A stretch of DNA of 64,000 bases from the NCBI RefSeq assembly GCF_004769195.1, contig NZ_RQET01000001.1, positions 1 through 64,000 of the forward strand, read 5' to 3'. The position numbers and the translations under genes are program-made. Position 1 is the first letter of the stretch. Every line of letters begins with the position of its first letter. Positions 18,503 through 26,708 of this stretch are shown one piece after another. The notes below the pieces were generated by a model that was given only the letters and a program-made list of their open reading frames with translations, had not been told where the DNA came from and did not search any database. The stretch comes from Leptospira fletcheri. Its GTDB lineage: Bacteria > Spirochaetota > Leptospiria > Leptospirales > Leptospiraceae.

Positions 18503-20527
18503 ATGTCCTCATTAGATACTTCTTCCATTTTTCGACCCATTCAAATCGGATCTGAAAGCTTACCGAACCGTATCATTATGGGGTCCATGCACCTCGGATT
18601 GGAAGGGTTGCCTGCCACCGCGGACAGGATGACCGCATTTTACGGAAAGCGCTTTGAAGGCGGAGTCGGACTCATCACCACCGGCGGAATCGCCGTAAAC
18701 CAAGAAGGCAAAGGATCGAATATCTTTTTCGATTTCCAAAAAGAAGAGGACTGCAAAGAACTCGAACTAGTGGCAAGCGCCCTGAAACCCATGGGAATTT
18801 TTTGCGCACAACTCTTCCATGCCGGAAGATACGCTTACCTTCGCGAATTGGTGGCGCCTTCCGCCATCCGGGCTCCGATCAACCGATTCGTTCCCAAAGA
18901 GCTCACTACGGAAGATGCGTGGAGAACGATCCGTGATTTCGGGAGTTCCGCTTTGAGAGCGAAACAGATCGGCTTCCGAGCGGTGGAAATCATGTCTTCC
19001 GAAGGTTATCTGGTAAACCAATTCTTTTCCGAAGTGACGAACAAGAGAACGGACGAATTCGGCGGATCTCCCGAAAATAGACGCCGGTTCGCCGTCGAAA
19101 TCATGAAGGAAGTGCGGAAACAGGTAGGACCTGGATTTCCGGTAATCGTAAGGATGTCCGGAATCGACCTGATTCCCGGAAATCCCACGTTTGAAGAAGT
19201 GGCCGCACTCGGAAACGAACTGAAAGCCGCAGGAGCGGACGCACTCAACATAGGGATCGGCTGGCACGAATCCAGGATACCTACGATTTCCCAGCTCGTT
19301 CCCCGCGGAGCTTGGGCGAAAATTTCTCATAAGGTCAAACAAGCCGTCCCTGGCATTCCCATTATCGCATCCAACCGGATCAATATGCCAGAAACCATCG
19401 TTCAGGTATTGTCCTCCGGAGAAGCCGACGTAGTAAGTATGGCTCGTCCCTTCCTAGCGGATCCCGAGATCGTGAACAAAATCCGCGCCAACGAAACGGA
19501 AAGAGTAAACACTTGCGTCGCCTGCAACCAAGCATGTTTGGATCATACATTTAAGGAAGAGATGGTATCCTGCCTAGTAAATCCCGGAGCCAATCGCGAA
19601 TTGGATTGGAGCCGACTTCCCCAAGCCCGGAAACAGAAGGTCGTCGTCGTAGGTTCCGGTCCGGGAGGAATGGAATCCGCCAGAGTCGCCGCACTTAGAG
19701 GACATTCCGTGATTCTCTTGGAAGCTTCGGAAAAACTCGGGGGACAGTTGAACTTGGCGGCCTCTATCCCCGGAAAATTCGAATTCTTCGAAACCGTCCG
19801 CTACTTTCGTAGTGAACTCCCTAAATTAGGAGTAGACATCCGCCTGAATACTCGTGCAAACCTCGCCCTTTTGGAGGAACTGAAACCGGACGCGGTGATA
19901 TTTGCCACCGGTGTACTTCCTAGGGAATTGAAACTTCCAGGCCTAGATAAGAAACCGCATGCTAGCTATGTGGAATTCCTGAACGGAAGTTTCCGTCCGG
20001 GAAAATCCGTAGCGATCATCGGAGGCGGGGGCATCGGAGTCGACGTGGCACATCGTTTGACGGAGGAGAAAGATCCGGACATCCCCACCTACTTCCGGAG
20101 ATACAACGTTGGATCCTACACGGAAGCGCATATCATTCCTGAAAAATCGGGACGGAAAGTTTCTATTCTCAGAAGGAACGGAAAAGTCGGAGCAGGCCTA
20201 GGCCAAACCACTTCTTGGGCCTTGTTGCAGGAACTGCAGTCCAAAGGAGTGGAGTTCCATACCTCTCTCGTCTACAAGGAAGTGACGGACCAAGGATTAG
20301 TCGTCGAGACCAAAAAAGACGGAGTCAAAACGTTAGAATGTGATACAATCATTCTTTGCGCGGGGCAAGTCAGCGATGTCTCCCTGTATGAGTCGTTCCG
20401 AAAAGAGAGACCGAATGTTCCGAGCTATTTGATCGGAGGAGCCAAGGACGCTTCCGGAATAGACGCCAAGAGAGCCATGTTAGAAGGATATCTTGCCGCG
20501 GCGAAAATCGGCACCGAACAGAACTAA
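18503..20527 (+). CDS. NADH:flavin oxidoreductase, 2,4-dienoyl-CoA reductase (FadH) type
   Basis: 674 residues, the usual length of FadH. An old-yellow-enzyme FMN barrel (about 1-340) is followed by a Cys cluster for a 4Fe-4S centre (C-x2-C-x3-C in CVACNQAC, then Cys in MVSC). The C-terminal half binds FAD and NAD(P)H, with VVVVGSGPGGMES and VAIIGGGGIGVD dinucleotide folds. Family knowledge points to reduction of 2,4-dienoyl-CoA in beta-oxidation of unsaturated fatty acids. Related enzymes include trimethylamine dehydrogenase-like proteins. Dyad repeats upstream suggest repression by a fatty-acid-responsive regulator, which is inference. AAGGAG lies 12 bases before the start. Confidence 0.88.
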   Translation: MSSLDTSSIFRPIQIGSESLPNRIIMGSMHLGLEGLPATADRMTAFYGKRFEGGVGLITTGGIAVNQEGKGSNIFFDFQKEEDCKELELVASALKPMGIFCAQLFHAGRYAYLRELVAPSAIRAPINRFVPKELTTEDAWRTIRDFGSSALRAKQIGFRAVEIMSSEGYLVNQFFSEVTNKRTDEFGGSPENRRRFAVEIMKEVRKQVGPGFPVIVRMSGIDLIPGNPTFEEVAALGNELKAAGADALNIGIGWHESRIPTISQLVPRGAWAKISHKVKQAVPGIPIIASNRINMPETIVQVLSSGEADVVSMARPFLADPEIVNKIRANETERVNTCVACNQACLDHTFKEEMVSCLVNPGANRELDWSRLPQARKQKVVVVGSGPGGMESARVAALRGHSVILLEASEKLGGQLNLAASIPGKFEFFETVRYFRSELPKLGVDIRLNTRANLALLEELKPDAVIFATGVLPRELKLPGLDKKPHASYVEFLNGSFRPGKSVAIIGGGGIGVDVAHRLTEEKDPDIPTYFRRYNVGSYTEAHIIPEKSGRKVSILRRNGKVGAGLGQTTSWALLQELQSKGVEFHTSLVYKEVTDQGLVVETKKDGVKTLECDTIILCAGQVSDVSLYESFRKERPNVPSYLIGGAKDASGIDAKRAMLEGYLAAAKIGTEQN

Positions 20528-20683
20528 GGCGAAGAGATTAGTAAAAACATTCGATTTTGGTATGATACGGAAGAAAGCTTTAGACGACGAAAGCCCAACG
20601 GAGTTTACAAGAAAATCGTAAATTGTTTCGGAATTCGATTTTCATTTTATGACTCACTCTCGGCAAACTTTTAGTCTTTACCG

Positions 20684-20712
20684 TTGACTTTTTACGCGGA
20701 TAGTCCTAAATA
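20684..20712 (+). promoter_or_regulatory. Strong candidate sigma-70 promoter
   Basis: TTGACT at 20684-20689 and TAAATA at 20707-20712 with an ideal 17-base spacer. It lies 74 bases before the start of the small gene at 20787. The rest of the 259-base gap (20528-20786) shows nothing else I can name. Confidence 0.55.
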
Positions 20713-20786
20713 GGAACCGGCTTTTGTCGCATTCTCGCGCGAGTTTCCCTCCTTCCGAAGAGGAAGAAAAAAATTAGGTCGGTAAA

Positions 20787-21122
20787 ATGAAGGTTTATTC
20801 GGCAGAAAGAGTTCCTAATTCCGTAGACTACAACCTGTACGTCACGGAAGGCAATTCCAAAGTAAGATTACTTCTGCAGGAACCAAAGCTACCCGCCCTG
20901 CGGGAATTACCCGCACAAGACCGGGTACTGCGCTGTCTTTCCTTTACCATACTTTTGAATTACACGGATGATGCCGCTTTCGCCAGCAGCAACTCCGGTC
21001 GCTTCCTGAATTATTTGGAAGACATCATCCATCGTGATTCTTGGTTTTTTTTGGCGAACCGAGTGGAGCAATTCATCAAGGAATTTGAAAACTTCGGTGT
21101 GGAAATTTCCTACGACTTTTGA
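20787..21122 (+). CDS. Conserved-looking hypothetical protein
   Basis: 111 residues, soluble, with no signal peptide or membrane helix. The N-terminal half is beta-rich (SVDYNLYVTEGNSKVRLLL), and the C-terminal half is predicted helical with aromatic residues (SWFFLANRVEQFIKEF). I do not recognise a family. It has its own good promoter, codon use like its neighbours and clean spacing. These support a real gene. SlyD follows 125 bases downstream. Confidence 0.65.
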   Translation: MKVYSAERVPNSVDYNLYVTEGNSKVRLLLQEPKLPALRELPAQDRVLRCLSFTILLNYTDDAAFASSNSGRFLNYLEDIIHRDSWFFLANRVEQFIKEFENFGVEISYDF

Positions 21123-21167
21123 CCGCCGGTAAAAAATCTGATTGTCCCGACACCGTCTAGGAATAAA

Positions 21168-21185
21168 CTACCGTTTAGACGGTAG
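21168..21185. other. Short perfect hairpin upstream of slyD
   Basis: CTACCGT at 21168-21174 pairs perfectly with ACGGTAG at 21179-21185 around a TTAG loop, 62 bases before the slyD start. There is no T-run after it, so it is not a typical terminator. It may be an operator for a metal or stress regulator, or an mRNA 5-prime hairpin. Confidence 0.35.
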
Positions 21186-21247
21186 TGGAAACTTTCCTTC
21201 CTATCCCGAATCCCGGGGAACCCCCCTAAACTGGAGCTTCCAATCTC

Positions 21248-21718
21248 ATGAATCCAAGAGTCGTTACGTTTCACTATACATTAAAAGACAAGCAAGGCAA
21301 TCTAATCGATTCTTCGGAAGGAAGTCATCCCCTTTCCTATTTGGAAGGCGTAGGCCAAATCATCGCGGGTCTGGAGGAAGAAATCAAACATCTCAAGGCC
21401 GGAGATAAGAAGGTCATTTCTGTGGATGCGGACAAAGGCTACGGAAAGAAGAATGCGGAATTGATCTTCGACGTCCCCAAAAGCCAATTCCCGCAGGACG
21501 AAGAGCTTACCGTCGGAATGATGTTCCAGACGGATGAACCCGATACGGTGTATACGATCACCGAAATCAAAGGGGAAAGCATTATCGTGGATGGAAACCA
21601 TCCTCTGGCTGGAGTGGATCTTGTCTTTGACGTGCAGATCATAAATACCAGAGAGGCAACGGACGAAGAGGTGACACACGGGCACGTTCATGGCGAGGGG
21701 GGACACCACCACCATTAA
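21248..21718 (+). CDS. slyD: FKBP-type peptidyl-prolyl isomerase, SlyD family
   Basis: 156 residues. The FKBP core and inserted flap domain are in the SlyD order: VTFHYTLKD, SYLEGVGQIIAGLEEE, GYGKKN, then the insert-in-flap domain and NHPLAGVDLVFDV. It ends in a His-rich tail (HGHVHGEGGHHHH) that in SlyD binds Ni2+ and other metals. It acts as a cytoplasmic prolyl isomerase and chaperone; a role in nickel delivery is possible by family analogy. The helicase gene starts 8 bases after its stop, suggesting co-transcription. Confidence 0.93.
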   Translation: MNPRVVTFHYTLKDKQGNLIDSSEGSHPLSYLEGVGQIIAGLEEEIKHLKAGDKKVISVDADKGYGKKNAELIFDVPKSQFPQDEELTVGMMFQTDEPDTVYTITEIKGESIIVDGNHPLAGVDLVFDVQIINTREATDEEVTHGHVHGEGGHHHH

Positions 21719-21725
21719 TTCGTCC

Positions 21726-23717
21726 ATGACCGCCCCGGAAGAACTGAACGAAAAACAGAAAGAAGCCATAGAAGCCACCGAAGGTCCGGTGCTTCTCGTT
21801 GCAGGCGCAGGAACGGGAAAGACCAAAACTCTAGTCCATCGTTTGGCCAAGCTGGTTTCCCTTGGAGTCCCGGCGGAAAACATCCTTTTATTGACTTTTA
21901 CGAGGAAAGCGGCACGTGAAATGTCCACAAGGGCCGTAGCTCTGCTGGACAGCCGATGCTCCAAAGTCCACGCCGGAACCTTCCATTCCTTCTCGGCTCA
22001 TGTCCTTCGAAAGTACGCTCCCGTTCTCGGGTTTTCCCCGCAATTTTCCATACTGGACGAGACGGATGCTTCGGACGTATTCCAGTTCGTCCGCTCGGAG
22101 GGAGAATACGCGAACCAAAAAAACCGATTTCCCGCCAACGAAACTCTTGCAACCGTTTATTCCTCTTTTATCAACACGGGACGAGAACTCAAAGACATTC
22201 TAAAATCGGAATATCCCAAATTCCTAGACCAAGAACCTTCCATTCAGAAGATATTCCAGGACTACGCATCTTATAAGAAGGAAAGGTCCTTGCTCGATTA
22301 CGACGACCTCTTGCTTTTCGTAAGGGAATTATTGTCGGAGCACGATACCGTTCGCAAAAAGCTGTCCGAACAGTACAAATACGTGATGGTAGACGAATAC
22401 CAGGACGCCAATAAATTACAGGCGCACATTGCCTGTCTGCTCGCTTCCGAGCACGAAAACATATTCGTGGTAGGTGATGATGCGCAAAGTATCTATTCGT
22501 TTCGTGGAGCGAACGTCAAAGGGATCTTCGATTTTCCGAAGATTTTTCCGAACGCTAAGACGATTTATCTGGAAAGAAATTATAGAAGCACCCCTTCCGT
22601 TTTAAATTTAGCGAACGGAGTGCTGCTCAATTTCTCCGAGAAATACGAAAAATACCTTTATACCAAAAACGAGGACCATCAAAAACCCATGCTATTGGGT
22701 TTCTCCGACGAGCTGGAAGAGGCCGAAGGAATCGCGGACCGGATTCTGGAAAGAAGAGAGGAAGGAATCCTGTTCTCCGAGATGGCGGTACTTTTCCGCT
22801 CCGGTTGGAATTCCAACCAACTCGAATTGGTTCTGAATTCCAGAAACATTCCCTACCAAAAATTCGGAGGAAAAAAATTCGTAGAGAGCGCGCATGCAAA
22901 GGATTTCCTTGCACTCCTTAGGATCAGGGAAAACCCGATGGACTCTGTGTCTTGGCTGCGGGTTCTGTTGCTTTTATCCGGTATCGGACCTGCAAAGGCC
23001 AAAGTCCTATTAAGCGAATTGAAAATCCTTTCCGGAAATCTCGCCGCCGTATTGGAGCGCCAAAAATCTACGACTACAGCCCTGGAAAAACTCTCTAGCT
23101 TGCTTTCCTCGGAAGGGAACCTGATCTCCACGTTGGAAAGATTCTTAGAATTTTATAAACCTCTTTTGGAAAAGAAATACGACGATCCGAAACGAAGATT
23201 CGAGGATCTGAATTCGTTTCTCACTCTGTCCCAGAGATACGAAACCCTTCACGAATTTCTAGTGGAAATGAGCCTGGACGGCCCGACGCGTAGTCTGGAA
23301 AAACTGACTCCGGAAGACGAAGAAGAAGGAATACTAGTGCTTTCCACGATCCATTCCGCGAAAGGGCTGGAATTCGATACGGTATTTTTACTGAACGTAA
23401 CGGAAGGCTCTTTTCCCTCCGGAAAAGGGGAAAAAAATATAGAGGAAGAAAGAAGATTGTTCTATGTGGGAATTACCCGTGCGAGAAAAAATCTTCTTCT
23501 CACCTACCCTCAAACCTCCCTCTCTCGAGGAGGAAATACGTTCAACCGCGTTTCCCGTTTTATCGAAGAGCTGAAAGAACCGGACAAAGTACTCGACAAA
23601 CGTTTTTACGACGGAAAAAAAACCTCCGGTGGTCCTCCTGGACTTCAAAATCTTTCCGGGACTGGATCGCCGGAAAGCGAGACCGTTAAAAGAATCAGGG
23701 ATTTTTTCGGATCTTAA
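21726..23717 (+). CDS. UvrD/Rep-family ATP-dependent DNA helicase
   Basis: 663 residues from the ATG at 21726. Superfamily 1A motifs are all visible: the Q-motif-like LNEKQKEAI, Walker A GAGTGKTKTL, LTFTRKAAREM, Walker B VDEYQDAN, GDDAQSIYSFRGA, the ERNYRS motif, and the late TIHSAKGLEFD and YVGITRARKNL. It unwinds DNA 3-prime to 5-prime and by family would act in repair or replication restart. It is shorter than UvrD (~720), closest in length to Rep or PcrA. The SprT-like gene starts 4 bases after its stop. Confidence 0.92.
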   Translation: MTAPEELNEKQKEAIEATEGPVLLVAGAGTGKTKTLVHRLAKLVSLGVPAENILLLTFTRKAAREMSTRAVALLDSRCSKVHAGTFHSFSAHVLRKYAPVLGFSPQFSILDETDASDVFQFVRSEGEYANQKNRFPANETLATVYSSFINTGRELKDILKSEYPKFLDQEPSIQKIFQDYASYKKERSLLDYDDLLLFVRELLSEHDTVRKKLSEQYKYVMVDEYQDANKLQAHIACLLASEHENIFVVGDDAQSIYSFRGANVKGIFDFPKIFPNAKTIYLERNYRSTPSVLNLANGVLLNFSEKYEKYLYTKNEDHQKPMLLGFSDELEEAEGIADRILERREEGILFSEMAVLFRSGWNSNQLELVLNSRNIPYQKFGGKKFVESAHAKDFLALLRIRENPMDSVSWLRVLLLLSGIGPAKAKVLLSELKILSGNLAAVLERQKSTTTALEKLSSLLSSEGNLISTLERFLEFYKPLLEKKYDDPKRRFEDLNSFLTLSQRYETLHEFLVEMSLDGPTRSLEKLTPEDEEEGILVLSTIHSAKGLEFDTVFLLNVTEGSFPSGKGEKNIEEERRLFYVGITRARKNLLLTYPQTSLSRGGNTFNRVSRFIEELKEPDKVLDKRFYDGKKTSGGPPGLQNLSGTGSPESETVKRIRDFFGS

Positions 23718-23720
23718 AGA

Positions 23721-24452
23721 ATGAACGGTGCCGTGGATTGGAATACTCTACTTTACGAAACCTGGATTTCCCTATCGAAATTTTCCGGAAGGTCCGCTCC
23801 CCAAATCAAAAAAGTGGAGCTGAAATTTTATCCCTACCGAAACGGAGGCAGTTCTCTCCTTTGGAAAAAAGGTACCCTATTTGGAAAGATCCACGAATCC
23901 TTCCTGGCGGCCGACCAAGCCACAGCGGAAAGTTTAGCCAAACTTCTGATTTCCAGGATTCTAGGTCGGGCGGAGAATTCCGATTGGAAAGAATCCGTGC
24001 AGAACTATCTGAACGGACAATCCTACAAGCCGCGTCGGACCAAAATCTATTCTCCCCGGGGAAAACACTACGATCTAGAAAGAATTTTCTCGCGAATCCG
24101 TTCCTTATATTTCGAACAGGACGATCTAGAAGGAATGCGGATCGAGTGGTCTCCACGTATGGGAAAAAGAAGACTCGGCACCTACGATAGGGAAACGAAA
24201 ACGGTGCGGATCAGCCCCGTGTTAGATCGCCCGGAAGTTCCGGAATTCGTGATCGATCATATCGTTCATCATGAAATCCTACATCACCTTTACCCTGTGC
24301 TAAGATGGAAGAGCAGAAATATAATACACGGCCCCGAATTCAAAAAAAAGGAAAGGGAATTCGAATATTTCCGGGAAGCAAACCGCTGGTTGAAAACGGT
24401 ATATCCTAAAATGGCAGTGCTTCCGTTCTTTCTCAAATCCCGTAGAAATTGA
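23721..24452 (+). CDS. SprT-like zinc metallopeptidase
   Basis: 243 residues. The C-terminal third carries the zinc site HHEILHHLYP (HExxH) with a following HGPEFKKKEREF. That is the SprT/YgjP-type arrangement in which a third His lies about 20 residues after the motif. The N-terminal ~100 residues are not recognised. SprT-like proteins act on DNA-associated proteins (the Spartan relatives repair DNA-protein crosslinks). Being translationally close to a UvrD-like helicase makes a DNA-linked role attractive, but that is inference from context. Confidence 0.72.
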   Translation: MNGAVDWNTLLYETWISLSKFSGRSAPQIKKVELKFYPYRNGGSSLLWKKGTLFGKIHESFLAADQATAESLAKLLISRILGRAENSDWKESVQNYLNGQSYKPRRTKIYSPRGKHYDLERIFSRIRSLYFEQDDLEGMRIEWSPRMGKRRLGTYDRETKTVRISPVLDRPEVPEFVIDHIVHHEILHHLYPVLRWKSRNIIHGPEFKKKEREFEYFREANRWLKTVYPKMAVLPFFLKSRRN

Positions 24453-24610
24453 TTTCGATTCTCCGAATCGTACTTAAAAGAGAAATAGCTACATCCCGAA
24501 AATTCAGTCGGACACGAAGTTCTCACCGATTTATTTATCCTTCATTCCCTTTTTGTTTTTTTACTTTTCATCTTACTCCCAAACCGGCAATATGAAGGGA
24601 AGTGATAAAA

Positions 24611-25342
24611 ATGAAACGGCTTCTTTTCCTCCCGGCTCTCTTATTGACAGCTTTTCCTCTTTTCAGCCAATCGTATTCTTCCAATTCCCCTTACTCCTTC
24701 GATCCGTTCGCCTTCACCGGAGGGAATTCGCTGACTCCGGATTACCGAAATTATTCCCCTTCGTTCCGTAATGAAGAATCTTCGATTCGCTTGGAGACTC
24801 CTTCCGATTCCTCCTCCAAGAAAAAAGACCGAGAACGTCTCGAGTTCCGCCGGAGTCTACTGAATTGGCACCAGACTTTGGGATTTTTAACCTGGGCTTC
24901 TTGGCTCGCAACGAATTTGGCGGGAGAACGATCTCTCTCTCATCTGCATCGAGAATACCAGCCCTTAGCGGATTTCGTGCTTCTCTCCAATCCTCAACAA
25001 AATTTTTTGGCATACAATCTGATCCTGCACGCATCTCCTTGGGATGGAGATCCTGGCGGAAGCACCCACAAAGCACTGGCGGGAACTACCTTCACACTAT
25101 ACGCCCTCACGGCAGGCTTTGCATTTCTGGCACCGAGCAATACTTTAGTACGCGAACCGGGTCTCACCACAATCTTCACTCATAAGGCAATGATTTGGAT
25201 CCATTTGCCCGCAATGTTGGCCTTGCCGTTTCTCGGACAGGAAATTCCGAAACAAGGACCTGGCGCTGCTCATAGGATGGAAGCGGTGGGCTGGACAGGA
25301 TTTGCAGCATTAACGATATCGATTGCTACTTTTTACTTTTAA
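24611..25342 (+). CDS. Signal-bearing membrane protein with four His-flanked helices (possible b-type cytochrome)
   Basis: About 243 residues from the ATG at 24611, after a GAAGGGAAG ribosome site. An N-terminal signal (KRLLFLPALLLTAFPLFSQS) is followed by a Ser/Pro/Phe-rich exported linker. Four predicted membrane helices follow, each bordered by His: NWHQTLGF, THKALAGTT, FTHKAMIWIH and AAHRMEAVGW. That His layout resembles cytochrome b561-like proteins, which bind two haems. It is followed 9 bases downstream by a YceI gene. In other bacteria (E. coli yceJ-yceI) a b561 gene neighbours yceI, which supports the reading. It is not a match I can prove. The 158 bases upstream hold no clear promoter. 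Confidence 0.6.
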   Translation: MKRLLFLPALLLTAFPLFSQSYSSNSPYSFDPFAFTGGNSLTPDYRNYSPSFRNEESSIRLETPSDSSSKKKDRERLEFRRSLLNWHQTLGFLTWASWLATNLAGERSLSHLHREYQPLADFVLLSNPQQNFLAYNLILHASPWDGDPGGSTHKALAGTTFTLYALTAGFAFLAPSNTLVREPGLTTIFTHKAMIWIHLPAMLALPFLGQEIPKQGPGAAHRMEAVGWTGFAALTISIATFYF

Positions 25343-25351
25343 GGAAAACTC

Positions 25352-25909
25352 ATGAAACGAACCCTATCTTTTTCGATTCTTATCAGCTTCGTATTTTTGT
25401 TCTCCGCAGCTTTAAGAGCCGAGGATCTGAAGATCTCAGAAAGGAACCTGAAATTCACGGTGGTCCATCCCTTCAAAACGGTGAACGGAATCTGCAAAAC
25501 CGTAAACGTGACTCCGGCAACCTATTTCACCGGGGGAATCGGTGTGCAGATTCCGAAGTCGGTGAAGATCGAGGCTCCCTTAAAGGATTTTCAATCCGGA
25601 GATCCGAACCGAGATTCGCATATTCTGGAAAGTTTAGGTTACCCGGAGCAAGAGAATGTAAGCTTTACCTCCACTTCCATCGATCCGATCGAAGGAGGTT
25701 GGAACGTCACTGGGAACCTGACCATAAACGGAGTCACAAAACAGATCAAAACGAAAGTTTCCGTGCTGAATAAGGGGGATGGTCAGATAGAAGTTTCCGG
25801 AAAATTCCAGATCAAGATGAAGGAATTCAACGTGGATCCGCCGGGTGTTCTGTTCGTCAAAGCAAAGGAAGAAGTGGAGATCGAATTCTCCTTTTTATTG
25901 AAACCCTAA
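25352..25909 (+). CDS. YceI-family periplasmic protein
   Basis: 185 residues. The N-terminal signal peptide is MKRTLSFSILISFVFLFSAALRA, then a lipocalin-like YceI domain: start ISERNLKFTVVHPF, middle FQSGDPNRDSHILESL, later GGWNVTGNLTINGVTKQI and the closing beta strands. YceI proteins bind isoprenoid lipids or other amphiphiles in the periplasm. AAGGAAAACTC lies just before the ATG. It is paired with the preceding His-rich membrane protein, and a terminator-like dyad follows at 25937-26006. Confidence 0.9.
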   Translation: MKRTLSFSILISFVFLFSAALRAEDLKISERNLKFTVVHPFKTVNGICKTVNVTPATYFTGGIGVQIPKSVKIEAPLKDFQSGDPNRDSHILESLGYPEQENVSFTSTSIDPIEGGWNVTGNLTINGVTKQIKTKVSVLNKGDGQIEVSGKFQIKMKEFNVDPPGVLFVKAKEEVEIEFSFLLKP

Positions 25910-25936
25910 GACCGATTGCGTTACGAGCAGCTAACG

Positions 25937-26006
25937 AAAACCCGGCGGTGCTCGCTTATCGAATCCTTTCACGAAGAGGATGAATATTCCATTCCGCCGG
26001 GTTTTT
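25937..26006. terminator. Bidirectional terminator dyad shared by convergent genes
   Basis: AAAACCCGGCGG at 25937-25948 pairs perfectly with CCGCCGGGTTTT at 25994-26005, followed by one more T. The 45-base loop contains a smaller ATCCT/AGGAT dyad. It lies 27 bases after the yceI stop. Because of the A-run on the left arm it also works on the minus strand, where its right arm lies inside the last codons of the convergent lipoprotein gene. Confidence 0.65.
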
Positions 26007-26609
26007 GTAAATTTGCCCCGAAGTAACTAAATAATCCGCGATCAAGAATGCATTCTCCATTTCCCGTTGGTTGTGTTTTCTCCAGATTTCATCCGATTTT
26101 TCGGATAAAGCCGCTTTATAGTCCCGCTCGCTCCCGAATGCAATCGTCAATTCCTCTCGGATCGAATTTTTAGAAACGTAAAAGCGCAGAATGGTGGCCA
26201 CTTTCATTTCAAGATTCCATCTTTTGATCAGTACGACGGACTCGGGAGATACCCATTCTATAAATCCTTTTTTTCGATCGATACTGACTTTATACTGATG
26301 TTGGATCCATTGCCCGCCGGATTCTTCCGTATTCGTAATCATCGATCCGTTAACGATTTTGTTATCCGCAACGGAAAAACTGAGGTGTTCTTTTCGGGCA
26401 AAATCTTGGTAAAGACCGGCAAGGTTTTCGTGAAAACGATAGAAGATCTCCGTGGGTCGATTCTTCTTCTCTTCGAAACTGAACGTATACTTATATTTCA
26501 GATCGTTCAGATCGGAGGGAGGCTTGCCGTCCACAAAGAGAGAAGCGCAACTGCAAAAAAGGAAAGGAATGAACGCAAAAATACGAAAGTGAATATCGAT
26601 TCTTTTCAT
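25956..26609 (-). CDS. Predicted lipoprotein of unknown function
   Basis: About 217 residues from the ATG at 26609. That start gives a short basic n-region, a hydrophobic segment and the lipobox FCSC near residue 20. A longer frame to 26690 would place an unlikely tail before the signal. The mature part is a single soluble domain with alternating strands and a C-terminal helix. I recognise no family. The last dozen codons include one arm of a terminator dyad shared with yceI. It lies downstream of the CoxE-like gene on the same strand, about 100 bases away. Confidence 0.7.
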   Translation of the reverse strand: MKRIDIHFRIFAFIPFLFCSCASLFVDGKPPSDLNDLKYKYTFSFEEKKNRPTEIFYRFHENLAGLYQDFARKEHLSFSVADNKIVNGSMITNTEESGGQWIQHQYKVSIDRKKGFIEWVSPESVVLIKRWNLEMKVATILRFYVSKNSIREELTIAFGSERDYKAALSEKSDEIWRKHNQREMENAFLIADYLVTSGQIYKNPAEWNIHPLRERIR

Positions 26610-26708
26610 CCCCGAACAGTCTGAAAAAGGGAATTTATTTTGCAACGACGAATCGAATCTACGAACGAGCGAATTCAGGACCGCGTACATGACAACGTAT
26701 ATCGGGGC

